Below the pieces are notes generated by a model, which saw nothing but the letters and a program-made list of their open reading frames with translations, did no database searches and had not been told where the DNA came from. From an uncultured Veillonellaceae bacterium (GTDB lineage Bacteria; Bacillota; Negativicutes; Veillonellales; Dialisteraceae): a stretch of 64,000 nt of DNA. Every line of letters begins with the position of its first letter. Positions within the stretch are counted from its first letter, which is position 1. The translations under genes were made by a program, and so were the position numbers. Positions 26,033 through 34,292 of the stretch are shown here, piece after piece. The stretch is from positions 62,001 through 126,000 of the forward strand of contig CAKMIA010000001.1 of the NCBI GenBank assembly GCA_927353735.1. The letters are read 5' to 3'.

Positions 26033-28027
26033 ATGGGTATCTGGCAGCATAGAAAGATCATCCTTTCATCTTTGATCGCCGCATCACTGTCGGGATTTTC
26101 TGTATACGCAGAACCGGCAGTAGGTTCGGAAGTCAATCAGGATTTAACAAGAGGCTTAAATGTAGCTTCTGCAGAATCTACTGGTATGACACAAAGTCAG
26201 ATGGTGAGCCTGCGGCCGGAACAGCCGGAAATGCCCGGCGGACAAATTGAGGATACGATGAAGCCGGCTTCCGAATCTGTAGATATCAGCCGTTCTGCAG
26301 AGGATGCCTCACTGTATTTATCTTCCAATGATGAAGCGGCTATAAAACCGTTTGAAGGGAAAACCGTGACATCTATTGATATTGTCAATGTTCCGGATCA
26401 GGTGAAATCAACGTTGATGCCTCTGATTCATACCAAACCGGGAGATGCTCTGACGCTGGAAGGCGTGAAGGCGGATGTATCTTCTCTGGGAAGTACAGGG
26501 GTATTTTCTCAGATTATTCCTTCCGTGGAATCTGTGCCTGAGGGTGTCCGGCTCAGCTATATTACCAAAGCCAATCCGGTTATTCACAGTGTGGAATTTT
26601 CGGGGAATACGGTTTTTGACAGCAAGCAGCTGACAGATATGCTGGGCATTCAGCCGAATAGTGTATTAAATACTACTCTGCTGGGGCAGAAGCTGCAGGA
26701 AATTGAAAAGCTGTACCTGCAGCAGGGATATCTTCTATATTCCGTTCCGGATATTCAGGTGACTCCCGATGGAATTCTGAAAATTGATATTGCGGAAGGT
26801 ATCGTGGAAGATATCACCATTGAAGGCAATGAAAAAACAAAGGACTATGTCATTCTCCGGGAACTTCGTTATAAAAAAGGACAACCCTTCAATAAGTTTA
26901 CGGCAAGCCGGAGTATGGAACGGCTGTATAATCTGGGATTTTTTGAAGATGTCAATATGAAACTGCTTCCGGGAACCAAGCCTCATGAAGTGATCACAGA
27001 AATTGACGTTGTTGAACAAAAAACTGGGGTTGTCTCTGTCGGTGCCGGTTATTCTGAATCGGACGGTATGGTAGGCATTCTGGAACTGGGAGAAAATAAT
27101 TTCCGCGGAACCGGGGATAAGGTCAATTTCCATTGGGAATTCGGCGGTTCTTCTGAAGGAAAGAACTATCAGATTTCCTACACGCGGCCATGGATCAATG
27201 ATAATGGGGACTCTCTCGGGGTATCTATTTTTGACCGCCGGTATGACTATGATGACTATGACTCCAATGGGGATACCATTGCCAGCTATGACCGCAGGAG
27301 AAAGGGATACAATCTGACCTGGGGCCATGTGAGCAGTGAATATAGGAAAAATTATTTCACGCTGGAAACGGTAAGAGAATCCTATGATGATCACGACGGC
27401 TGGGAATGGGGCAGTGCAGCTCCCAGCGATGATAATACAAAAGCTAAATGGCAACAGGCAATTATGGATAATTTCGGCCGCACCAACAGCTTTACCTTCA
27501 TGCACGTATTTGATAATCGTGACAATTATTTCAATGCCACGAAAGGCCGCCGCCTGTCCGCGTCTTTCCAGTATGGCGGCAACGGCCTGGGCGGTGACTA
27601 TGATTTTTATAAATTCACTACAGAAGGTCGTTTTTATAAGGGACTCAGCAATGGCCATGTACTGGCGCTTCGCGTAATGGCCGGTTATATCTCCGGAGAA
27701 ACCTCTTATAATCAGCTGTTTGAACTGGGGGGCTCCAATAACCTGCGCGGTTATGAAGATGATCAGTTCAAAGGGGAAAAAATGTATGCAGCTACACTGG
27801 AATATCGTATTCCGGTGGCCAAGAAAGTAGAAGCCGTACTCTTTACAGATGTAGGCAGTGCGTGGGATGTGGACATCAACCGTGTGCCGTGGTATACGGA
27901 TGATGATTCTATCCATTGGTCTGTTGGCGTAGGGCTTCGCCTCCAGACTCCAATTGGTCCGATCCGTCTGGATTATGGTCATGGGGACAGAAACAAATTC
28001 CACTTCAGCTTTGGCGCCCAGTTCTGA
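26033..28027 (+). CDS. bamA: Outer membrane protein assembly factor BamA
   Basis: A 664-residue Omp85 protein. A signal peptide (to about residue 26) and a low-complexity linker (30-105) lead to three POTRA domains (about 108-180, 185-255 and 260-335; the last holds EDITIEGNEKTKDYVILREL) and a 16-strand-type barrel with the conserved loop-6 motif LRGYEDD near residue 583 and the final FSFGAQF. BamA inserts beta-barrel proteins into the outer membrane. Three POTRAs, rather than the five of E. coli, fit other diderm Firmicutes. An acidic Tyr/Asp loop (RRYDYDDYDSNGD) in the barrel is unusual. A GAGGAGG site precedes ATG 26033. Confidence 0.95.
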   Translation: MGIWQHRKIILSSLIAASLSGFSVYAEPAVGSEVNQDLTRGLNVASAESTGMTQSQMVSLRPEQPEMPGGQIEDTMKPASESVDISRSAEDASLYLSSNDEAAIKPFEGKTVTSIDIVNVPDQVKSTLMPLIHTKPGDALTLEGVKADVSSLGSTGVFSQIIPSVESVPEGVRLSYITKANPVIHSVEFSGNTVFDSKQLTDMLGIQPNSVLNTTLLGQKLQEIEKLYLQQGYLLYSVPDIQVTPDGILKIDIAEGIVEDITIEGNEKTKDYVILRELRYKKGQPFNKFTASRSMERLYNLGFFEDVNMKLLPGTKPHEVITEIDVVEQKTGVVSVGAGYSESDGMVGILELGENNFRGTGDKVNFHWEFGGSSEGKNYQISYTRPWINDNGDSLGVSIFDRRYDYDDYDSNGDTIASYDRRRKGYNLTWGHVSSEYRKNYFTLETVRESYDDHDGWEWGSAAPSDDNTKAKWQQAIMDNFGRTNSFTFMHVFDNRDNYFNATKGRRLSASFQYGGNGLGGDYDFYKFTTEGRFYKGLSNGHVLALRVMAGYISGETSYNQLFELGGSNNLRGYEDDQFKGEKMYAATLEYRIPVAKKVEAVLFTDVGSAWDVDINRVPWYTDDDSIHWSVGVGLRLQTPIGPIRLDYGHGDRNKFHFSFGAQF

Positions 28028-28085
28028 TGGTGTGAGTCCGGTGCGATAAAAGCTGTGGTGGGTTGTCCGGGATTCGGAGGCATGC

Positions 28086-29381
28086 ATGAATCATCCTGTA
28101 CGGAGCATCCGGTGGATGAAGTACCTTTTATTTATTCCTCTACTGATGTCGGGCTCATTTTCCGTAGAAGCCTCTCCAGTACAAAAAGTAGAGGTGTCCG
28201 TTTGTGTAACGGAAGGAGACCTGGCCCCATCGGTTGCAAAAAGAATTCAGGCAAGTATTGAGGCTATCGGAAGCCGTATATTGACAGGAAAGGAAGATTC
28301 TCTTTTTCTGTCATCTTCAGAAAGATATAACCGGGTATTGGCGGATATTGTCAATCGAGTGGTTGTGGGCTATGTTGTGGCCGGAATCGATGTGGATTAT
28401 GGTCCGTCCACTTCGATTTCGGTGACCTTACAGCCGATTGGTCAAATCGTTCAATCCGTAGATACGGATATTCGATTTGGTAATCTGTCTCCGGAAGCAG
28501 AATCGATGGTCAGACAGGATCTGACCGGAGTGAAGGAGCGGATGTCAATGCTTCTGACCGGTCTTCCTGTAGATTCCATCGGATGGGCTGAAAGTGTTTC
28601 TCAGTCAGCGGGAAAAGAATATATGACGGCAGTTCTTCCGGAATTTCAGGCAAGCTTTGATGTGGAGCCGGGGGAGCATACAAAAGTTCATATCTATCTG
28701 CTTCCCCAGGGAGACATTATTCGGTCCGGGATTCTTAGTTTTCGGAATACGACAGTGCCTCGTATTTTTCTGTATCGGGCGGCGGACAGGACAGAACAAC
28801 AGCTTCAGAATCTGGAAGGATTGCCGGTGGCTTTTGTGAACCGTCACCAAAAGGAGATTGAAAATAATCTTCAGAAAAGTCTTCTTCAGGATTCCTTTAT
28901 TCGAAAATATGAAATAGGAATACAGACACAGCTGCTGGTCGGAAAAACGACCGAACTGAAAGTGGATGCCCTTACTGATCACTGGTATATTCGGACGGAA
29001 GCCTGGCTGGATGTCGGGCGGGACGGCGATAGGACGACTGCATTGGAGGGTATTCTGGGTCATTATGTTGGGCAGAATGATCTGATTTTCGGAGAGGCCC
29101 GGCTGTATCCGGGGCCGATGGATTGGAATCTTTATGCGGGATGGCTTCATCGGTTTGGCAGGGAATATCAACTGGGATATAAATATGATTTAGTGGACAA
29201 TAGCAGTCATGTGACCGCGGTCAAACAATTTGGTGATCGCTGGGCGGTGCGGTATGAGAGGGATTTTCGAAAAAAAGAGAATGAATATGGGCTTTCTTAC
29301 CGGATTCATAATTATATGACGCTGGAATATGTGTATAATGAAGAAGATGGCAAATGGCTTCGGCTGATTGCCAATTTATGA
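28086..29381 (+). CDS. Unknown secreted, probable outer-membrane barrel protein in the bam-skp cluster
   Basis: A 431-residue protein with a signal peptide (MKYLLFIPLLMSGSFSVEA, from residue 11) and no family I can name. The N-terminal ~200 residues are mixed alpha/beta with POTRA-like alternation. The C-terminal ~150 residues show short amphipathic strands rich in Tyr/Trp (NLYAGWLHRFGREYQLGYKY, RWAVRYERDF, YGLSYRIH, LEYVYN) ending in LRLIANL, which suggests a small outer-membrane barrel. It sits 58 bases after bamA and just before the OmpH/Skp genes, so an accessory role in outer-membrane assembly is plausible but inferred. ATG 28086 follows GGAGG; ATG 28116 is an alternative. Confidence 0.72.
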   Translation: MNHPVRSIRWMKYLLFIPLLMSGSFSVEASPVQKVEVSVCVTEGDLAPSVAKRIQASIEAIGSRILTGKEDSLFLSSSERYNRVLADIVNRVVVGYVVAGIDVDYGPSTSISVTLQPIGQIVQSVDTDIRFGNLSPEAESMVRQDLTGVKERMSMLLTGLPVDSIGWAESVSQSAGKEYMTAVLPEFQASFDVEPGEHTKVHIYLLPQGDIIRSGILSFRNTTVPRIFLYRAADRTEQQLQNLEGLPVAFVNRHQKEIENNLQKSLLQDSFIRKYEIGIQTQLLVGKTTELKVDALTDHWYIRTEAWLDVGRDGDRTTALEGILGHYVGQNDLIFGEARLYPGPMDWNLYAGWLHRFGREYQLGYKYDLVDNSSHVTAVKQFGDRWAVRYERDFRKKENEYGLSYRIHNYMTLEYVYNEEDGKWLRLIANL

Positions 29382-29400
29382 TAAGGAGTGATTTTCTATT

Positions 29401-29922
29401 ATGATGGCATCGTTGGGAAATAAGAAAAATGTAAAAATTTTTTCCTTTGCATTGGCGGGGGTGTTTATTGTTTCTATTGCAGGAATGGCGTTGATGTCCA
29501 TGGGAGATACAGCCAGTGCGGCCCCGACATCCAATATCGGAGTGGTTGATCAGCAGCAGGTTATTTCTGCGAATCCGGCCATTTCTGCTGAATATCAGCA
29601 GAAGATGCAGTCCACTGCACAGGAGATGCAGAAGGATTTTGATGAAAAGTCCAAGGATATGAGTGATGCGGAAAAGGAAAAGCTGTTTGCGGATATGCAG
29701 CAGCAGTTTAATGAAAAACGGATTGCTATTGAAAAAGAAATGCAGGACAAAGTCGATGCAGCAGTACAGTCCGTCGCATCGAAAAAGGGGCTTTCTCTTG
29801 TAGTTGAGAAAAATGCGGTCATTTATGGCGGAACGGATATTACAAAAGATGTAACAGCTTCCCTGGCGAAGAGCACGGCGCCTGCTGATGCGGGAGACGG
29901 AGCAGATTCCCAGAAGAAATAA
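29401..29922 (+). CDS. OmpH/Skp-family periplasmic chaperone (copy 1)
   Basis: A 173-residue protein with an N-terminal membrane or signal segment (about 13-35) and the OmpH pattern: a first strand (NIGVVDQQQVI), a charged coiled coil (about 60-120) and closing strands (LSLVVEKNAVIYGGTDITKDV) with the family's typical 'VxY.g.DiT' end. Skp/OmpH trimers hold unfolded barrel proteins in the periplasm on their way to BamA. It is the first of three tandem relatives. An AAGGAG site lies about 12 bases before ATG 29401. Confidence 0.88.
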   Translation: MMASLGNKKNVKIFSFALAGVFIVSIAGMALMSMGDTASAAPTSNIGVVDQQQVISANPAISAEYQQKMQSTAQEMQKDFDEKSKDMSDAEKEKLFADMQQQFNEKRIAIEKEMQDKVDAAVQSVASKKGLSLVVEKNAVIYGGTDITKDVTASLAKSTAPADAGDGADSQKK

Positions 29923-29934
29923 GGATGCATGGCC

Positions 29935-30864
29935 ATGGCAGGGCATCGAATCATTGGCGGTTTGACAGCCGTATGTCTGGCGTTTTCACTGGTTCTTGCC
30001 GGCGGCTGTGGAAAAACGCAGAAGACCGAGGCGCCGCAGGAGATGTACGGCGTTGTAGATCTGGAGACACTGGTCAAGGCTCATCCTTCGTATACTGAAT
30101 ATTTCAGGCTTCAGACAGAATATGAAGATTTACTGAATCATTATCAGGCGGAGCAGAAAAAAATGCTTCATCTGACATCTGCCCAGAAGAAGCTTAAGGA
30201 GGCACTTATTTCATCTGATGCACAGAAAGCTGCTGATGAGGAATATAAAGCCAGAGTTCGGATTCGGGAAAATGAACTGAATCAGAAACTGCAGAAGCTG
30301 TACGCTGAAATTGAAAATCGGCATAATGCACAGCCGGGACAACCGGTGATGGCTGGCGGCGGCGGAGAGGATAATACGCAAATCGCAAATCTGCATCTGA
30401 AGTTGAAGTTTCTTGGGATGAATGGAGAGGAAAAGACGCAGACGAAGCAGGCTCTTCAGGATCTTCTGAATAAACGATATGCAGAGATTCCGCAGGATCG
30501 TTGGACAGAGGAAGAGAAAAAGGAATTTATGGAAAAACGGACTGCGGCAAAAGCGGAACTGGATGCCTATGCAGCTCAGGTAGCTGAAGAGATTCATGAA
30601 CGGCAGAGACAAAGTCTGCAGGCAGCAGGATCTGTAAATCTGCCGGACGCGGATTCCTGGAACAGCCAGTGGGAAGAACGAGTAAAAGCCAAACAGAAAG
30701 AAATGGCGGCCGTAAAGGAAATCATTATGAATGATATTCGCGAAAAGGCAGCTGTTATTGGAGAGAAAAAACATCTGGATATTATTTTTACTTCATATCG
30801 GGCCAATATCAGTGCTGAAGATGTGACAAGTGATATCGTGAATGAATTAGTGCAGGGTACTTAG
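29935..30864 (+). CDS. OmpH/Skp-like lipoprotein with extended coiled coil (copy 2)
   Basis: About 309 residues with a lipoprotein signal (FSLVLAGGC; acylated Cys near residue 25). After the lipobox comes a Skp-like first strand (YGVVDLETLVKAHP), then a helical, highly charged region (60-260) about twice as long as in classical Skp and containing a Gly-rich break (MAGGGGED). It ends with a strand pair (HLDIIFTSYRANISAEDVTSDIV) matching the OmpH C-terminus. Probably a membrane-tethered holdase. ATG 29935 lies 9 bases after AAGGA; ATG 29929 is too close to it. Confidence 0.8.
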   Translation: MAGHRIIGGLTAVCLAFSLVLAGGCGKTQKTEAPQEMYGVVDLETLVKAHPSYTEYFRLQTEYEDLLNHYQAEQKKMLHLTSAQKKLKEALISSDAQKAADEEYKARVRIRENELNQKLQKLYAEIENRHNAQPGQPVMAGGGGEDNTQIANLHLKLKFLGMNGEEKTQTKQALQDLLNKRYAEIPQDRWTEEEKKEFMEKRTAAKAELDAYAAQVAEEIHERQRQSLQAAGSVNLPDADSWNSQWEERVKAKQKEMAAVKEIIMNDIREKAAVIGEKKHLDIIFTSYRANISAEDVTSDIVNELVQGT

Positions 30865-30879
30865 ACGGGAGGAAATGCA

Positions 30880-31323
30880 TTGAAATCCATATGGAAAAAA
30901 ACGGCCTGTGCAGGACTTTTAGCCGCAGCAGCTTTATTATCCGGCTGCGGCAGTGAAGATAAGGTAGCTGTTGTTGATTATCAGCAGCTTATGTTGAAGT
31001 CTGAGACGATTAAAGGCATCCAGCAGGAAATTGTAGATAAAAATAAAGAAATTTCCGAACGGCTTGCCAATCAGGAAGGAACTCTTTCCCCGGATGAAAT
31101 GAAGAAAAAAGTAGCGGATGCACAGCAGGAGAGAGCGATTTTTGTCCAGAGCAAGCAGCGGCAGATGCAGTCTATTGTGGAATCCCAGTGTGCTGCAATT
31201 GCACGGGAGAAAAACGTTGGAATCGTTATGCAGAAAATGGCGGTTCCGGCTGGTGCGGTTGATATTACAGATGAAGTGCTGGCCCGCATTGACGGTGGCG
31301 CTTCAGGGGATGCAAAAAAATAA
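30880..31323 (+). CDS. OmpH/Skp-like lipoprotein (copy 3)
   Basis: A 147-residue protein with a lipoprotein signal (AAALLSGCG, Cys near residue 23), a Skp first strand (VAVVDYQQLMLKS), a short coiled coil and closing strands (NVGIVMQKMAVPAGAVDITDEVLA) as in OmpH. The start is TTG 30880 with GGGAGG 7 bases upstream; no in-frame ATG fits. It is the third tandem Skp-like gene and precedes lpxD by 94 bases. Confidence 0.82.
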   Translation: MKSIWKKTACAGLLAAAALLSGCGSEDKVAVVDYQQLMLKSETIKGIQQEIVDKNKEISERLANQEGTLSPDEMKKKVADAQQERAIFVQSKQRQMQSIVESQCAAIAREKNVGIVMQKMAVPAGAVDITDEVLARIDGGASGDAKK

Positions 31324-31417
31324 TTGCAGCCCCGGTTGCAAATGACAAGCAAACCGTTATTGTGGCAGATAAGGCACAATCAGGCGATAGACGGCAGCCG
31401 GAAGATGAGGAGATAGT

Positions 31418-32428
31418 ATGAAAAAAACAGCAGCAGAACTGGCGGAAATGGTGGGGGGCACCGTATATGGCGATGCCGGTGCAGTCATTGAAGATGTACG
31501 CAGTGCGGAAATTGCAGGGCCTCATCATGTGACTTTTGCCAGGGGCATTTATGCAGAACATATAGAGGAAATGCAGGCAGGCGCTATTCTGGTAGATGAA
31601 CTGCCGGATCAGTATACCAAAACTCTGATTCTTGTAGAGGATTGCCGCAGGGCATTTGGGTATCTGATTGATGTATTTCATCCGGAGGTTAAATTTCCTG
31701 CAGGCATCCATCCCACAGCAATAGTCAGTGATAAGGCCGTCATCGGTAAAGACGTATGCATCATGGCATATGCTGTGATTGAGGACGGTGCGGAAATTGG
31801 TGACGGGACTGTGATTTACCCCTATTGCTATATCGGGCACAACGTAAAAATCGGGAAAGATTGTGAGCTGAATCCTGGCGCTGTCGTTCATGAAAACAGT
31901 ATTCTCGGCGATCGGGTGGTCCTGCGGGCGCATGCAGTGATCGGCGGACAGGGATTTGGTTTTTCCACGGATGCCGAGGGACATCATACACATATTCGCC
32001 AGTTGGGACGGGCAGTTCTGGAGGACGATGTAGAGGTCGGAGCAGGAAGTGCCGTGGATAATGGCGCCATGAATAATACGATTGTGCACCGTGGTACCAA
32101 GATTGATAATCTTGTGCATCTCGGTCATAATGTGGAAGTCGGCGAAGACTGCTTTATTATTGCGCAGGTGGGCATTGCGGGCAGCACAAAGGTCGGCAAT
32201 CACTGTATTCTTGCAGGCCAGACCGGTGTGACCGGACATATTCAGATTTGTGATAATGTGACACTGGGCGGGAAGACAGGAGTCACCGGGAATATTACAA
32301 AACCGGGTGTGTATGTAGGGTATCCGATGCGTCCTCATATTGAGTGGGGCAGGCTGGAAGCTATGATCGGACATTTGCCGGATCTTTTCAAACGAGTAAA
32401 AAAATTGGAAAAAAATCTGCAGAAATAA
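31418..32428 (+). CDS. lpxD: UDP-3-O-acylglucosamine N-acyltransferase
   Basis: A 336-residue LpxD that adds the second acyl chain to UDP-3-O-acyl-glucosamine in lipid A synthesis. It has an N-terminal uridine-binding domain (1-100) and a left-handed beta-helix of hexapeptide repeats (about 100-290, e.g. IHPTAIVSDKAVIGKDVCI). The catalytic-His region reads LVHLGHNVEVGEDCFIIAQ. It shows that the organism makes lipopolysaccharide. It is the last gene of the outer-membrane block; no lpxA, lpxC or fabZ follows, unlike many Negativicutes clusters. A terminator comes next. Confidence 0.96.
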   Translation: MKKTAAELAEMVGGTVYGDAGAVIEDVRSAEIAGPHHVTFARGIYAEHIEEMQAGAILVDELPDQYTKTLILVEDCRRAFGYLIDVFHPEVKFPAGIHPTAIVSDKAVIGKDVCIMAYAVIEDGAEIGDGTVIYPYCYIGHNVKIGKDCELNPGAVVHENSILGDRVVLRAHAVIGGQGFGFSTDAEGHHTHIRQLGRAVLEDDVEVGAGSAVDNGAMNNTIVHRGTKIDNLVHLGHNVEVGEDCFIIAQVGIAGSTKVGNHCILAGQTGVTGHIQICDNVTLGGKTGVTGNITKPGVYVGYPMRPHIEWGRLEAMIGHLPDLFKRVKKLEKNLQK

Positions 32429-32443
32429 TCAGATTTTATAAAT

Positions 32444-32470
32444 GGGCTGGACAAAGATCCGGCCTTTTTT
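32444..32470 (+). terminator. Rho-independent terminator after lpxD
   Basis: Stem GGCTGG / CCGGCC (one G-T pair) with an 8-base loop and six T residues (32465-32470). Confidence 0.85.
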
Positions 32471-32500
32471 ATGTTTAGGCATGGCATCCGCATCAGAAAA

Positions 32501-32528
32501 ATGAACGTATATAAATAAGTTCGTTCAT
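32501..32528. repeat. Inverted repeat upstream of the acyltransferase operon
   Basis: ATGAACG (32501-32507) and CGTTCAT (32522-32528) are perfect 7-bp arms around a 14-base AT-rich centre, about 20 bases upstream of the -35 of the next promoter. It may be an operator. Confidence 0.4.
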
Positions 32529-32545
32529 TGCTGATGGCAGGTGCA

Positions 32546-32574
32546 TTTTCAGAATAAGAAATTTCGTCTATAAT
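32546..32574 (+). promoter_or_regulatory. Promoter of the acyltransferase-hydrolase-MFS-xpt-pfkB operon
   Basis: TTTTCA (32546-32551), a 17-base spacer and a consensus TATAAT (32569-32574), about 59 bases before the start codon. Confidence 0.65.
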
Positions 32575-32632
32575 ATTTTTAATAAGAAAAATAAGGAAAT
32601 GCAGAATATATGCATAAGAAAAGAGGAATATA

Positions 32633-33535
32633 ATGAAGGGAACCTATGCACTTCTGAAATTGCTGAGCAAAATCTGCTGCCGGCTTTCACCGGAAGCGGC
32701 GGAAAAAGTTGGCAGAGGGCTGGGACAATTTTTCTGGATGTGTGTGCCGCCGAAACGAAAAAGACTGGCTGTGAATAATATTCTCCGTACCGGGATTGCG
32801 AATAATGAAAAAGATGCAAAGCGAATTGCAAAGGCATCCTCACTGCGCTTCGGCCCGCTGGGGGTCGCTATGTTTCGCTTTCCTCTCTTAAATAAAGAAA
32901 ATATCCGGGATCACGTGACAATTATCGGTTCAGAAAAGCTGGATGCTATCAAGGCGAGCGGGAAGGGCTGCATTCTTGCAGCCACTCATTGCGGCAACTG
33001 GGAGATGGAAGGTGCGGCATTGGCGCTTTATGGGTATCCACTCCTGTCCGTAGCCATGAAACAGGCCAATGAAGAATTCGACCGGTTTATTACGGAATAT
33101 CGTTCTATTCCGGGCCAGACTGTGGAGTATAAGACCGGTGTACGGGATATGCTGCGGAGACTCAGACAGGGATATTTTGTGGGACTGCTCTGTGACCAGG
33201 ATCCCGGGGATACCGGAATCCTGTCGCCATTTCTCGGTCAGAGGACACTGACCGCAACAGGGCCCGCTCATTTTTCAGTGACCTGCAAATTGCCGGTCAT
33301 GACCGCGCTGATTCATCAAACCGGACTGGAAACGTATACGATTATTATCGGAGATCCTATTACGGCGGATGAAGGCGTGAATAAAAAGGAAGCCATTCAG
33401 CAGATTACAGATCGGATCAATGCCAGACTGGAAGCCTGGATTCGAAAATATCCCGAAGAATGGTTCTGGCTTCATAATCGCTGGAAGTGGACAGACCGTA
33501 TGTATCCGGAGGAGCGGCATCATGATTCAGTTTGA
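32633..33535 (+). CDS. Lysophospholipid/lipid A (LpxL/HtrB-family) acyltransferase
   Basis: A 300-residue membrane-associated acyltransferase. The catalytic HX4(D/E) motif appears as THCGNWEMEG near residue 120. Further family blocks are LLCDQDPGDTG and PGQTVEYKTG, and the C-terminus has EEWFWLHNRWKW, the typical end of LpxL/HtrB proteins. These enzymes transfer secondary acyl chains from acyl-ACP to lipid A precursors at the inner membrane. The exact acceptor cannot be read. It leads a five-gene operon of otherwise non-envelope genes and overlaps the next gene by 14 bases. Confidence 0.9.
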   Translation: MKGTYALLKLLSKICCRLSPEAAEKVGRGLGQFFWMCVPPKRKRLAVNNILRTGIANNEKDAKRIAKASSLRFGPLGVAMFRFPLLNKENIRDHVTIIGSEKLDAIKASGKGCILAATHCGNWEMEGAALALYGYPLLSVAMKQANEEFDRFITEYRSIPGQTVEYKTGVRDMLRRLRQGYFVGLLCDQDPGDTGILSPFLGQRTLTATGPAHFSVTCKLPVMTALIHQTGLETYTIIIGDPITADEGVNKKEAIQQITDRINARLEAWIRKYPEEWFWLHNRWKWTDRMYPEERHHDSV

Positions 33536-34289
33536 CACTGAGTTGGTGAAAATTGGAGACATCCCGGTGCGCATTGTCCATCCAATCAGAAAGGACCGGA
33601 CCCGCTGTGTGGTCTTTTATCATGGATGGAGCAGCTGCAGTGAGCTTCAGATGACACGGGCGCTGGTGCTGGCTGCCCATGGTTATACGGTATTGTTGCC
33701 GGATTCTATCTTCCATGGTTCCCGGGGGATGCTGCCGGATTATTATTCGGTAGAGGTTTACGGAATCTTCTGGGAGACTATCTTTCGGAATATAGATGAA
33801 TTTTCAGAAATCGGGAAATGGCTGCATGAACACAGCTTTTCTGTGCCCTGGGTCATGGGACATTCGATGGGCGGCCTTACGGTCATCGGTCTGGCGGTGC
33901 AGTATCCAAATGGAATTCGGGGGGCTGTGAGTTTCAATGGTTCCGGAGACTGGCTGCTGACTCATCTTTTCATTCAGGCACGTTTTGGTGTGGCAGAACC
34001 AAGAGACTGGCCGGTCTACGAAGAAATTGACAAAAAATCACCGATGCATTGCTTACAGGAGTTGAAGAACGTTCCTGTTTTTATGACAAATGGAGAGGCT
34101 GATCCATCCATTGATCCGAGGGCGCAGGCCCATTTTGCCGAGGCGCTGTCCAAGGCTGGAGGACACGGAGTACATATAACCTATCCGGGACTGGCTCATT
34201 TTGTGACAACAAATATGCTGGATGATGCCTTGGCCTGGATGGCGTCACAGGAAAAGGAAGGACAAGAGTGGTCTCAAAAGGAGTACTAA
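33522..34289 (+). CDS. Alpha/beta hydrolase (YitV/dienelactone-hydrolase-like)
   Basis: A 255-residue alpha/beta-hydrolase. The oxyanion strand VVFYHGWSS lies near residue 38, the nucleophile elbow GHSMGG near residue 116, an acidic residue in TNGEADPSIDP (about 190) and the catalytic His in YPGLAHFV (about 226). This gives a full Ser-Asp-His set. The substrate is unknown; an esterase is the simplest call. ATG 33522 is chosen because GGAGGAG sits 6 bases upstream. It overlaps the acyltransferase gene and is followed after 3 bases by an MFS gene. Confidence 0.85.
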   Translation: MIQFDTELVKIGDIPVRIVHPIRKDRTRCVVFYHGWSSCSELQMTRALVLAAHGYTVLLPDSIFHGSRGMLPDYYSVEVYGIFWETIFRNIDEFSEIGKWLHEHSFSVPWVMGHSMGGLTVIGLAVQYPNGIRGAVSFNGSGDWLLTHLFIQARFGVAEPRDWPVYEEIDKKSPMHCLQELKNVPVFMTNGEADPSIDPRAQAHFAEALSKAGGHGVHITYPGLAHFVTTNMLDDALAWMASQEKEGQEWSQKEY

Positions 34290-34292
34290 ACG

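Noticed and set aside
26735-28087. A 450-codon open frame on the minus strand across bamA
   Set aside because: It is antisense to a complete BamA with signal peptide, POTRA and barrel motifs, has no ribosome site and reads as low-complexity Ile/Phe/His-rich protein typical of a shadow frame.
28116-29381. Calling the gene after bamA a second Omp85/TamA protein
   Set aside because: The loop-6 RGY-type motif and a full 16-strand barrel are missing and the protein is too short; only weak POTRA-like alternation is visible.
31265-32374. A 369-codon minus-strand frame across lpxD
   Set aside because: It mirrors the hexapeptide repeats of LpxD, has no family motifs and no upstream ribosome site.
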